Shown here: piece by piece, positions 17,364-25,475 of the stretch | Numbering within the stretch: the first letter of the stretch is position 1 | Layout of the letters: the number at the start of each line of letters is the position of its first letter | DNA from: Phaeovulum veldkampii DSM 11550 | Lineage (GTDB): Bacteria; Pseudomonadota; Alphaproteobacteria; Rhodobacterales; Rhodobacteraceae | Length of the DNA: 48,784 bases | Assembly: GCF_003034995.1 (NCBI RefSeq) | Contig: NZ_PZKF01000022.1 | Coordinates: forward strand, 1-48,784 | Reading direction: 5' to 3' | Position numbers and translations under genes: made by a program | Notes under the pieces: generated by a model | Seen by the model: only the letters and a program-made list of their open reading frames with translations | Told to the model about the DNA's origin: nothing | Database searches by the model: none

Positions 17364-17657
17364 TTATCCCTTCCAGTCGTCACGGGAATAGAGCGGCCGC
17401 GTCGGAAGCTGGCCGGATTTCTGATAAACGCAGCGTGCATAGACCTCGGACGGGTCGCGCCCGCGCAGATAGTCGGAGGTGATTTCCACCTCGATCTTGC
17501 TGACCAGCCCGCCCGAACCTGCGCCGATGCCCACCATGCCGCGCGGCTGGCTGGCAAGCCGGGCCTGGCGGAAGCACTCGTCCTCGGCCCGCTCCACCGG
17601 GATCGGGCCGCAGGCGGCGACCGCCGCCAGCAGCACGAAGACGGTGGCGGGGCGCAT
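17364..17657 (-). CDS. Putative lipoprotein encoded between sdhA and sdhB
   Basis: A 97-residue protein with a signal peptide and lipobox VAAC (Cys16), then a small domain with a conserved-looking block [15 protein letters not shown], a Gly-rich turn ([11 protein letters not shown]), [27 protein letters not shown] and a Trp near the end. Two further cysteines (residues 28 and 76) could form a disulfide. I know no function; I remember a hypothetical gene at this place in R. sphaeroides, so it is probably conserved. Its start overlaps the sdhA stop by one base and it ends four bases before sdhB, so it must be translated with complex II and could help its assembly. That is inference. Confidence 0.82.
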   Translation of the reverse strand: MRPATVFVLLAAVAACGPIPVERAEDECFRQARLASQPRGMVGIGAGSGGLVSKIEVEITSDYLRGRDPSEVYARCVYQKSGQLPTRPLYSRDDWKG

Positions 17658-19459
17658 CAGTAGACCCGCGCTTTCGGCGCGATCTTTTTCATCTCGATGC
17701 CGCCCTCGGCCTCGGTCGTCAGCGGATCAAGATGCACTGGACGGGTCGAAAGCGTGACCTTGACGCCCTCTACATGGGCGATGGAATGCACCCGCCAGTT
17801 CACGTCGTCGCGGTTCGGATAATCCTCATGGGCATGGGCGCCGCGGGATTCCTTGCGCGCCTCGGCTGCCACGATGGTCGCCAGCGCATTGGGCATCAGG
17901 TTGGCCAGCTCCAGCGTCTCCATCAGGTCGGAGTTCCAGATCAGGCTGCGGTCGGTGACCTTCAGATCGTCGATCTTGCCGGCAACGGCGGTCATCTTTT
18001 CAACGCCTTCTGCCAGCGTCTTGTCGGTGCGGAACACGGCGGCATCGGCCTGCATCGTGCGCTGCATCTCCAGCCGCAACTCGGCCGTAGGCACACCGCC
18101 ATCGGCGTAGCGGAAGCGGTCGAACCGGCCAAGGATTGCATCCACCGCGGGTTTGTTCACCGGGGCGGTGCGTTCGGCGGGGTTGACCACCTGCCCCGCA
18201 CGGATCGCGGCAGCGCGGCCGAACACCACGAGGTCGATGAGCGAGTTGGAGCCCAGACGGTTTGCGCCGTGCACGCTGGCGCAGCCTGCCTCGCCCACGG
18301 CCATCAGGCCGGGGAAAATGGCGTCGGGGTTACCCGGCTGCGGGTTGAGCACCTCACCCCAGTAGTTGGTGGGGATGCCGCCCATGTTGTAATGCACGGT
18401 GGGCAGAACCGGGATCGGTTCGCGGGTCACATCGACGCCGGCAAAGATGCGCGCCGATTCCGAGATGCCCGGCAGCCGCTCGTGCAGGGTTTCCGGCGGC
18501 AGGTGATCCAGGTGCAGATGGATGTGATCCTTGTGTTCGCCCACACCGCGGCCTTCGCGGATCTCGATCGTCATGCAGCGCGAAACCACGTCGCGCGAGG
18601 CCAGATCCTTGTAGGTCGGCGCATAGCGTTCCATGAACCGCTCGCCTTCCGAGTTGGTCAGATAGCCGCCCTCGCCGCGCGCGCCCTCAGTGATCAGGCA
18701 GCCCGAACCATAAATGCCGGTCGGGTGAAACTGCACAAACTCCATGTCTTGCAGCGGCAGGCCCGCGCGCGCAACCATGCCGCCGCCATCGCCGGTGCAG
18801 GTGTGGGCCGATGTGGCCGAGAAATAGGCGCGCCCATAGCCGCCGGTGGCCAGAACCACCATCTTGGCGTTGAACACATGCATGGTGCCGTCATCCAGCT
18901 TCCACGCCACCACGCCTGTGCAGCGCCCGTCGGTGATGATCAGGTCAAGCGCGAAATACTCAATGAAGAACTCGGCCTTCTGCTTGAGGCTCTGGCCATA
19001 GAGCGTGTGCAAGATCGCATGGCCGGTGCGGTCGGCGGCGGCGCAGGTGCGCTGCACCGGGGGGCCCTCGCCGAATTCGGTGGTGTGACCGCCGAACGGG
19101 CGCTGGTAGATCTTGCCCTCTTCGGTGCGCGAGAACGGAACGCCGTAGTGTTCCAGTTCGTAAACCGCTTTCGGCGCCTCACGCGCGAGATATTCCATCG
19201 CGTCGGTGTCGCCCAGCCAGTCAGACCCTTTGACGGTGTCATACATATGCCACTGCCAACTGTCGGGGCCCATGTTGCCAAGGCTGGCCGCGATGCCACC
19301 CTGTGCCGCGACCGTATGCGACCGGGTCGGAAAGACCTTGGTCACGCAGGCCGTGCGCAGGCCTTGTTCGGCCATGCCCAGTGTCGCGCGCAGACCCGCG
19401 CCACCGGCCCCCACCACGACCACGTCATAGTCGTGCGTTTCATAAGCATAAGCTGCCAT
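17657..19459 (-). CDS. sdhA: Succinate dehydrogenase flavoprotein subunit
   Basis: Oxidises succinate to fumarate with covalently bound FAD. The 600-residue protein shows [13 protein letters not shown] (about residues 13-25), the FAD-attachment His48 in [11 protein letters not shown], the catalytic region [11 protein letters not shown] and the substrate loop [11 protein letters not shown]. The C-terminal domain includes [18 protein letters not shown] and [13 protein letters not shown]. The ATG at 19459 gives [17 protein letters not shown], as in other alphaproteobacterial SdhA. It lies nine bases behind sdhD and overlaps the lipoprotein gene by one base. Confidence 0.97.
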   Translation of the reverse strand: MAAYAYETHDYDVVVVGAGGAGLRATLGMAEQGLRTACVTKVFPTRSHTVAAQGGIAASLGNMGPDSWQWHMYDTVKGSDWLGDTDAMEYLAREAPKAVYELEHYGVPFSRTEEGKIYQRPFGGHTTEFGEGPPVQRTCAAADRTGHAILHTLYGQSLKQKAEFFIEYFALDLIITDGRCTGVVAWKLDDGTMHVFNAKMVVLATGGYGRAYFSATSAHTCTGDGGGMVARAGLPLQDMEFVQFHPTGIYGSGCLITEGARGEGGYLTNSEGERFMERYAPTYKDLASRDVVSRCMTIEIREGRGVGEHKDHIHLHLDHLPPETLHERLPGISESARIFAGVDVTREPIPVLPTVHYNMGGIPTNYWGEVLNPQPGNPDAIFPGLMAVGEAGCASVHGANRLGSNSLIDLVVFGRAAAIRAGQVVNPAERTAPVNKPAVDAILGRFDRFRYADGGVPTAELRLEMQRTMQADAAVFRTDKTLAEGVEKMTAVAGKIDDLKVTDRSLIWNSDLMETLELANLMPNALATIVAAEARKESRGAHAHEDYPNRDDVNWRVHSIAHVEGVKVTLSTRPVHLDPLTTEAEGGIEMKKIAPKARVY

Positions 19460-19469
19460 GGTCAATCCC

Positions 19470-19841
19470 TCAGAGCGCGATGCGCACAAGGGCGTAAAGC
19501 CCCGCGGCCATCACCGTATAGGACACAAACACCGCCGCCATGATCAGCGCCTTGCGCGTCAGGCCGTGGCTGTAATCCTGAATCATCATTTTCGCGCCGC
19601 GGTGGAAATGCATCATCCCAGCCACCAGCGTCAGCGCAGTGACAACCGCCGGGACCGGGCGCGCAAAGGTGGCGAGTACCTCGTCATGCGGGCGGCCCAG
19701 CGCGGTGCCGAAGATATAGACAAAGGCCGGGATCAGGAACACCAGCGCGACCGACGAAACGGTCATGAACCACTGATGCTCGGTACCTTTGTGGGCAGCC
19801 CCGCGGCCCTCGGCGCGTTTGCGGTCGGTCAGGTAGTGCAT
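19470..19841 (-). CDS. sdhD: Succinate dehydrogenase membrane anchor subunit
   Basis: One of two membrane subunits that bind heme b and ubiquinone in complex II. It has 123 residues with three transmembrane helices (about 26-46, 62-80 and 95-118). [18 protein letters not shown] (about residues 75-92) holds the heme-side His and the Asp-Tyr pair that helps form the quinone site. An N-terminal cytoplasmic segment carries [12 protein letters not shown]. It lies ten bases behind sdhC and ten bases before sdhA in the operon. Confidence 0.94.
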   Translation of the reverse strand: MHYLTDRKRAEGRGAAHKGTEHQWFMTVSSVALVFLIPAFVYIFGTALGRPHDEVLATFARPVPAVVTALTLVAGMMHFHRGAKMMIQDYSHGLTRKALIMAAVFVSYTVMAAGLYALVRIAL

Positions 19842-19851
19842 AGGTTCCCCC

Positions 19852-20235
19852 TCAGACGACGAGAACGGTCAGCACGGTCAGCACGACCGAGCCGCCAAGG
19901 CAGGCAAGGCCCAGCCGTTCGGCGGTGACAATGTCAAGCCCGCGGCCGGTATCCCAATACAGATGCCGCAGCCCGGCCAGAAAGTGATACCACAGCGCCC
20001 AGAGGGAGGCGGTCAAGACCAGATCGCCGAACCACGAGGTAAGAACGGCATCGGCGCGGGCGAACGCCTCGGGGCCGACCGCGGCGGCAACCAGCCACCA
20101 AACGCCCAGCAGCACTGCCACGATCAGCCCGTTGCCAGTGATCCGCGTCAGGATCGAGGTGATCGAGGTCAGTTGTGGGCGGTAAATCTGCAGATGGGGT
20201 GACAGCGGGCGCGCGCCCCGATTCACGTCAGCCAT
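19852..20235 (-). CDS. sdhC: Succinate dehydrogenase cytochrome b556 subunit
   Basis: Second membrane subunit of complex II. It has 127 residues, with the family start RPLSPHLQIYRPQLTSITSI (the Ser/Arg region lines the ubiquinone site) and three transmembrane helices. Conserved histidines 84 and 91 lie in LWYHFLAGLRHLYWD; the first is the expected axial ligand of heme b. GGAGGGAAC sits directly before the ATG at 20235. It is the first gene of the sdh operon, with a 235-base upstream region that holds a promoter candidate and a paired palindromic module shared with sucC. Confidence 0.95.
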   Translation of the reverse strand: MADVNRGARPLSPHLQIYRPQLTSITSILTRITGNGLIVAVLLGVWWLVAAAVGPEAFARADAVLTSWFGDLVLTASLWALWYHFLAGLRHLYWDTGRGLDIVTAERLGLACLGGSVVLTVLTVLVV

Positions 20236-20305
20236 ATTGTTCCCTCCGTGCGAGCACTGGCGCCCGACGGATCGGCCCGGCGCTAAGCTGGCTGGTTTCG
20301 CCCTC

Positions 20306-20333
20306 TCCATACCCGAAATTTCGGGCAAGTCAC
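20306..20333 (-). promoter_or_regulatory. Candidate sdhC promoter with a palindromic spacer
   Basis: Read on the minus strand: GTGACT (20333-20328), 16-base spacer, TATGGA (20311-20306). The spacer holds the perfect 14-base palindrome CCCGAAATTTCGGG (20312-20325). A start near 20299 would give a leader of about 64 bases. A palindrome filling the spacer is what a repressor or MerR-type activator site would look like. The boxes are matched by eye. Confidence 0.4.
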
Positions 20334-20386
20334 GCCTCGCCGCAGCGAAAATGACAGTTTTGCAGCATTGCAGATGCAGAAAATCA

Positions 20387-20421
20387 GATTTGTGATCACG
20401 TTTTTTCGCGGCGTGATCACA
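20387..20421 (-). promoter_or_regulatory. Paired GTGATCAC operator module upstream of sdhC
   Basis: Two palindromes, TGTGATCACG (20391-20400) and CGTGATCACA (20412-20421) on the given strand, have centres exactly 21 bp apart, about two helical turns. Read towards sdhC the module is TGTGATCACG, 11 bases containing CGAAA, CGTGATCACA, AATC. The same polar module, with 29 of 35 bases identical, lies upstream of sucC at 26704-26738. This looks like two cooperative dimer sites for one regulator of the TCA genes. It ends 151 bases before the sdhC ATG. Confidence 0.7.
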
Positions 20422-20470
20422 TGTTTCCGCTATCAGCCCCCGCAACCCTGATGGCGCGGGGGCCGAGGAA

Positions 20471-21502
20471 TCACAGCGGCATCAGCGCCCAGTAATCGAG
20501 ATCCAGCAGCACCTCGGGCGCATACTTGCCCTCGGCGCCCTTCAGCGCAAAGGGGGCCGCCCCCTGCTTGACCGCCACCAGCCGCAGCCGGATCGCCCCC
20601 ACACCCGGCGCCGGGGTTTCGGCCTTGTCCAGCACCTCGGACCAGGCCTTGATCGTATCGCCCGCAAAACAGGGGTTGGCATGGGCGCCGCCGTTCAGCG
20701 CCACGATCATCTGCGCATTGGCCAAGCCGTTGAACGACAACGCGCGCGCCATGCTGATGACGTGGCCGCCATAGATCAGCCGCTTGCCATCGTCGCGGAA
20801 GGTGGCGTCGAAATGCACCTTGGCGGTGTTCTGCCACAGCCGGGTGGCCAGCATGTGTTCGGCTTCCTCGACAGTCACGCCGTCCACATGGTCGATCTGT
20901 TCGCCCACCGCATAATCGCCCCAGCGGTGCGGCTCGCCCGCCAGGGTAAAATCGTAGCGGGTAAAATCCAGCCCCTCGGGCACCACCAGCGCCTCGGGCC
21001 GCACCACGCGGGCCAGATCGGGCACCACCGGATCGGGCGCGGGGGCGTCAAGGCGGTTCTTGCGCACCATCACCCAGCGCACATATTCCAGCATCGTTTC
21101 CCCGTGCTGGTTGATGCCGCGCGTGCCCACATAGACGACGCCCGACTTGCCGTTGGAGTTTTCCTTCAGCCCGATCACCGTGCTTTCCGACCGCAGCGTA
21201 TCGCCGGGATAAACCGGCTTCAGCCAGCGCCCCTCGGCATAGCCAAGGTTGGCCACCGCGTTCAGCGAAATGTCGGGCACCGTCTTGCCAAAGACCACAT
21301 GAAAGGCCGCCAGATCGTCGATAGGGGCCGCAGGCAGCCCGCAGGACCGGGCAAATTCATCCGAGGAATACAACGCCCCGCGCGCAGGATACAGCGCGTG
21401 ATAAAGCGCCCGTTCTCCCCCCGAAACGGTGCGCGGCACGGCATGGGCAATGGTGTCGCCGATGCGGTAATCTTCAAAGAAGCGGCCCGGATTCGTTTTC
21501 AT
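20471..21502 (-). CDS. mch: Mesaconyl-CoA hydratase (MaoC family)
   Basis: Enzyme of the ethylmalonyl-CoA pathway that hydrates mesaconyl-C1-CoA to beta-methylmalyl-CoA. The 343-residue protein has two hot-dog (MaoC-like) domains. The N-terminal one carries the segment LAAFHVVFGKTVPDISLNAVANLGYAEG and the C-terminal one HFDATF and LIYGGHVISMARALSFNGL. Length and order match the R. sphaeroides enzyme as I remember it, whose gene is also next to sdhC and near mcl2. It begins directly after the stop of the DUF1737 gene (TGAATG), so it belongs to the mcl2-nnrU-DUF1737-mch group. It is separated from sdhC by a regulatory gap. Confidence 0.88.
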   Translation of the reverse strand: MKTNPGRFFEDYRIGDTIAHAVPRTVSGGERALYHALYPARGALYSSDEFARSCGLPAAPIDDLAAFHVVFGKTVPDISLNAVANLGYAEGRWLKPVYPGDTLRSESTVIGLKENSNGKSGVVYVGTRGINQHGETMLEYVRWVMVRKNRLDAPAPDPVVPDLARVVRPEALVVPEGLDFTRYDFTLAGEPHRWGDYAVGEQIDHVDGVTVEEAEHMLATRLWQNTAKVHFDATFRDDGKRLIYGGHVISMARALSFNGLANAQMIVALNGGAHANPCFAGDTIKAWSEVLDKAETPAPGVGAIRLRLVAVKQGAAPFALKGAEGKYAPEVLLDLDYWALMPL

Positions 21503-21706
21503 TCACAGATCTCCCAGCTTCATGTCGGGGTGGTAGTCGGTCGCCACATCCTTCACCACCGCCTGCGCGCAGCGCATCACCCCGCGCGAGGCGTCAAAGG
21601 CATAGGACGGCGCGCCGTAAAGCTCCCACCCCTTCGACAGCGCCAGCGTGACCTTGTGGCAGAAGGCGGCGGTGTCATCCTCGGTCAGCAGACGATAGGC
21701 CCTCAT
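21503..21706 (-). CDS. DUF1737 domain protein
   Basis: A 67-residue soluble protein: MRAYRLLTEDDTAAFCHKVTLALSKGWELYGAPSYAFD, then MRCAQAVVKDVATDYHPDMKLGDL. The L-x-x-G-W-x-x-x-G-x-P pattern with an N-terminal Y-R-L-x-T is the DUF1737 signature; its function is unknown. The ATG overlaps the NnrU stop by four bases and its TGA touches the mch ATG, so it is coupled on both sides. It is a tiny gene translated together with the ethylmalonyl-CoA pathway enzymes. Confidence 0.85.
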   Translation of the reverse strand: MRAYRLLTEDDTAAFCHKVTLALSKGWELYGAPSYAFDASRGVMRCAQAVVKDVATDYHPDMKLGDL

Positions 21707-22266
21707 GCCGGGGCCATCACGAAGGGATTGTAGCCCAGCCAGATATGCACACCAACCGCGATGCCATAAACCACCACAGTTCCGCCCAGCGCCTTGAGAT
21801 CGCCCTTGAACGACCCCTTCACGCGGTTTTCCCAGCGCCCCGCACGGTTGATCAACAGCATTTCCAGCAGCGCCCACATCAGCATCGAGCCGAATAGCAG
21901 AGCCGAGGCCAGATCGCCGTTCACCATCAGATGCGACACCGCCCAGATCACCGTGCCCCACAGCATCGGGTGGCGGATCACCCCGACCAGAACCGATTTC
22001 GTGCCGCCCACCGCAAACAGATAAACCGCAAGGATCATCAGCGCGTTGTTGGCATGATACATTGCGGGGTTGGTGTCATAGACCGGCACCACATCGGCCC
22101 CGCGATAGCCGATGACCATCGCCACAAGCGAGGCCAGCAGCAGAACCGCCGAAAATATCTTCCAGACATTGCCCAGCCTTGCCCTCAGCGACGGGAACAA
22201 ACGTTTGAACAGATGCGCGAACATCCACAGCAGGATGCCAAGGATCAGAAGGAACATGGGCGACAT
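21703..22266 (-). CDS. NnrU-family membrane protein
   Basis: A 187-residue inner-membrane protein with about five or six helices. Family features are the start ILLWMFAHLFKRLFPSLRA, the GYRGADVVPVYDTNP loop and HPMLWGTVIWAVSHLMVNGDLAS with conserved histidines, as in NnrU, a protein named for a link with nitrite/nitric oxide respiration. Related to isoprenylcysteine methyltransferase-like membrane proteins. No denitrification genes are nearby; it lies between mcl2 (13-base gap) and DUF1737 (four-base overlap), which suggests a housekeeping role tied to this operon. Confidence 0.85.
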   Translation of the reverse strand: MSPMFLLILGILLWMFAHLFKRLFPSLRARLGNVWKIFSAVLLLASLVAMVIGYRGADVVPVYDTNPAMYHANNALMILAVYLFAVGGTKSVLVGVIRHPMLWGTVIWAVSHLMVNGDLASALLFGSMLMWALLEMLLINRAGRWENRVKGSFKGDLKALGGTVVVYGIAVGVHIWLGYNPFVMAPA

Positions 22267-22279
22267 GGCGGATTACCTT

Positions 22280-23137
22280 TCAGATGGCGGTCATTGCGGC
22301 AATCGCCTCGGCCTTGGCCAGCGTCTGCCGTGCGGTGACGATATGCAGGTTTTCCACGATTTTTCCATCCACGACCGCAACGCCCAGGCCCTCGGCCTGC
22401 GCCGCGTCAAAGGCCGCGATCTGGCGGCGGGCAAGGTCGATTTCAGCCTCTGACGGGGCAAAGGCCGCGTTGGCGATATCTAGCTGCGCAGGGTGGATCA
22501 GGGTCTTGCCGTCAAAGCCCATGTCGCGGCCCTGATCACATTCGACCTTCAGCCCCGCGTCATCCTTGAAGGCGTTGAACACCCCGTCCACAATCGTCAG
22601 CCCATGCGCCCGCGCCGCCAGCAGACACAGCCCCAGCCCCGCCTGCATCGCCAGACGGTCAGGGCGGAAACGGCTGCCCAGTTCCTTGGCCAGATCGTTA
22701 GTGCCCATCACCATGCCTGCCAGCCGCGGATGGCGCGCAATCTCGGCCGCGTTCAGCATGCCCAGCGCGGTTTCCATCATCGCCCACAGCGGCACATCGG
22801 GAATTGCCTGCGCGACCGCCTCCAGATCGGCATAGGACGACACCTTGGGGATCAGGATCGCGTCGATATCGGCGCCCACAAAGGCCGCCACATCATCACG
22901 GCCCCATTCGGTGTCGAACCCATTTATCCGCACGATCCGCGCCCGCCGCCCGTAATCGGCCGCGGCCAGAACCTGTGCCAACAGCGCGCGCGCATTCACC
23001 TTTTCCTCCACCGCGACCGCGTCTTCCAGATCGAAGATGATCGCATCGGTGGGCAGGGTCTGCGCCTTTTCCAGCGCACGCTCTTTCGAGCCGGGAATAT
23101 AAAGCACCGAACGGAAGGGGCGTGCGCGCTGGTCCAT
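22280..23137 (-). CDS. mcl2: (3S)-Malyl-CoA thioesterase / CitE-like lyase
   Basis: HpcH/HpaI-CitE family enzyme of 285 residues. It has RSVLYIPGSKERALEKA at the start (CoA and phosphate contacts), the Mg-binding part AIIFDLEDAV (about residues 32-41), MMETALGM near 122, MGTNDLAKELG near 145 and GFDGKTLIHPAQ near 212. In R. sphaeroides the paralogue beside mch is Mcl2, which hydrolyses (3S)-malyl-CoA to malate and CoA in acetyl-CoA assimilation. The name rests on that neighbourhood and length; L-malyl/beta-methylmalyl-CoA lyase (Mcl1) or another CitE-like activity is the alternative. The ATG at 23137 follows GGAGAGAATC. It is divergent from mdh. Confidence 0.82.
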   Translation of the reverse strand: MDQRARPFRSVLYIPGSKERALEKAQTLPTDAIIFDLEDAVAVEEKVNARALLAQVLAAADYGRRARIVRINGFDTEWGRDDVAAFVGADIDAILIPKVSSYADLEAVAQAIPDVPLWAMMETALGMLNAAEIARHPRLAGMVMGTNDLAKELGSRFRPDRLAMQAGLGLCLLAARAHGLTIVDGVFNAFKDDAGLKVECDQGRDMGFDGKTLIHPAQLDIANAAFAPSEAEIDLARRQIAAFDAAQAEGLGVAVVDGKIVENLHIVTARQTLAKAEAIAAMTAI

Positions 23138-23139
23138 GA

Positions 23140-24270
<1,131 letters not shown>

Positions 24271-24278
24271 AACAGACC

Positions 24279-25277
24279 ATGGCAGGCCGCCGGGTTCTGT
24301 TTTCGGCACAGAAAAACGAAGGGCCATTCATTCTCGAATGGGTGGCCTTTCATAAGGTGATCGGCTTCACCGACATTGTCGTTGTGTCCAACGATTGCGC
24401 GGATGGCTCGGATGTTTTGCTGGATGCGCTGCAAGACGCCGGAGAATTGCGCCACATCAGACAGACCGTTCCCGATGGCGTAGCCCCCCAAAAGAATGCC
24501 GCGAACCTGGTTATGGCTGCTGGCCTGTTCGGTGTTGGGGACTGGGTCATCTGGCTTGATCTGGACGAGTTTCTGGTGCCCGGCCCAGCCTATGGCACCA
24601 CCCCCGAACTGATCGCGGCGCTGGAGGCCGCCGAGGCGGATGCACTTGCCCTGAACTGGTGCATGATCGGAAGCAACGAGGAACGGGGGCTGCCAGATCG
24701 CCTCATATCCGACCGCTTCACAAGCGCATTGCGCTTTCGGGCCGCGCCAAACGAAGTCGTTAAAACGCTGTTCCGCTTTGACAGTCACGTCGCCGCGCTG
24801 ACGATACACCGCCCCGCATGGCGGCCAGAGGGGAAGCCGCCACGCGTATTGAGCGGTGCGGGCAAAGTGCTTGACCAGAGCTTTGCATTCGCGCGGCACC
24901 GCAACGGTTCACTGCCTGCGCGGGTCATGCTCACTGGGGGGCGGTATGCTTGGGGGCAAATCAACCACTACGCCATCCGCACATCCGGCCTTTACAGCCT
25001 GAAACGGCTCCGCGGTGACGGATCGCTGCCGGTCACGATCAAAAGTGGCCGGTATAACGCCGGGCCGCCTGCCAACTTTTGCGATTATGTCAGGAACGAC
25101 ACATCTATTTTGCGCTACGAAACGGGCACGGGTCAGGAAATTCAGCGCCTGCTTTCAGGGAAACCGGTCGCCATCGCTCATCAGAATTGTGTGGCGCATG
25201 TTCGCGCGCGCCTGGCAGAAATTGCTTTGGCCCGCGGCGAACAAGCGCCGCCAGACAGATTTCGTGGTCCAGTCTGA
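24279..25277 (+). CDS. Glycosyltransferase family 2-like protein inserted behind mdh
   Basis: A 332-residue soluble protein resembling the Glyco_tranf_2_4 group (GT-A fold, nucleotide-sugar dependent). It starts with LFSAQKNEGPFILEWVAFHKVIGF, typical of this group, and has the metal/nucleotide motif WLDLDEFLV (Asp94, Asp96, Glu97). The C-terminal part holds HRNGSLPARVML and NHYAIRTSGLYSLKRLRG. The substrate is unknown; polysaccharide or surface-glycan modification is usual. It starts eight bases behind mdh without a strong ribosome-binding site. Its base composition is visibly lower in GC than its neighbours (for example 24301-24360), and a 70-base copy of the mdh end follows it. Both suggest acquisition by transfer. 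Confidence 0.82.
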   Translation: MAGRRVLFSAQKNEGPFILEWVAFHKVIGFTDIVVVSNDCADGSDVLLDALQDAGELRHIRQTVPDGVAPQKNAANLVMAAGLFGVGDWVIWLDLDEFLVPGPAYGTTPELIAALEAAEADALALNWCMIGSNEERGLPDRLISDRFTSALRFRAAPNEVVKTLFRFDSHVAALTIHRPAWRPEGKPPRVLSGAGKVLDQSFAFARHRNGSLPARVMLTGGRYAWGQINHYAIRTSGLYSLKRLRGDGSLPVTIKSGRYNAGPPANFCDYVRNDTSILRYETGTGQEIQRLLSGKPVAIAHQNCVAHVRARLAEIALARGEQAPPDRFRGPV

Positions 25278-25331
25278 CGTGCGCCGCGCAAATGCGCCAA
25301 AGGTGCCGTGCTCGCAGAAGGTGCCCTTTGC

Positions 25332-25401
25332 CGACAAATCCGTTGACGCGGTGCAGGGCCTCGTGGAAGCCTGCGAGGGTATCGACCCGACGCTCGCCTG
25401 A
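25332..25401 (+). repeat. Direct repeat, right copy (orphan mdh 3' end)
   Basis: A 70-base near-copy of the mdh 3' end. It encodes DKSVDAVQGLVEACEGIDPTLA and a TGA; the differences are two Lys changes (to Gln and Glu) and one silent codon change. Upstream of 25332 the resemblance to mdh stops. It is followed after 30 bases by a terminator hairpin, which would be the natural end of mdh. This is most simply the original gene end, displaced when a segment carrying a replacement end and the glycosyltransferase entered. Confidence 0.88.
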
Positions 25402-25431
25402 GCCTTACCGGCCCGATCAGGCCAAATCAGG

Positions 25432-25460
25432 AAAGGGTGCGCCGGTTGGTGCACCTTTTT
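25432..25460 (+). terminator. Terminator behind the displaced mdh end
   Basis: GGTGC (25436-25440) pairs with GCACC (25451-25455), extended by AAA/TTT pairing around one bulged G, and is followed by TTTTTA. It lies 31 bases past the second copy of the mdh stop and before the secreted-protein gene. It probably ends the mdh-glycosyltransferase transcript. Confidence 0.65.
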
Positions 25461-25475
25461 ATTTGCGAGGTTTCG

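Noticed and set aside
17732-19543. Long plus-strand open frame opposite sdhA
   Set aside because: No family features; it mirrors a conserved gene on the other strand with GC-driven lack of stops.
20391-20421. Reading the TGTGATCACG...CGTGATCACA pair as a CRP or FNR site
   Set aside because: CRP needs TGTGA-N6-TCACA and FNR TTGAT-N4-ATCAA; here each palindrome is contiguous, and the half-site distance between the two copies does not fit either.
24279-25401. Insertion sequence or transposon around the glycosyltransferase
   Set aside because: No transposase, no terminal inverted repeats; the only repeat is the mdh 3' end, which is part of a gene.
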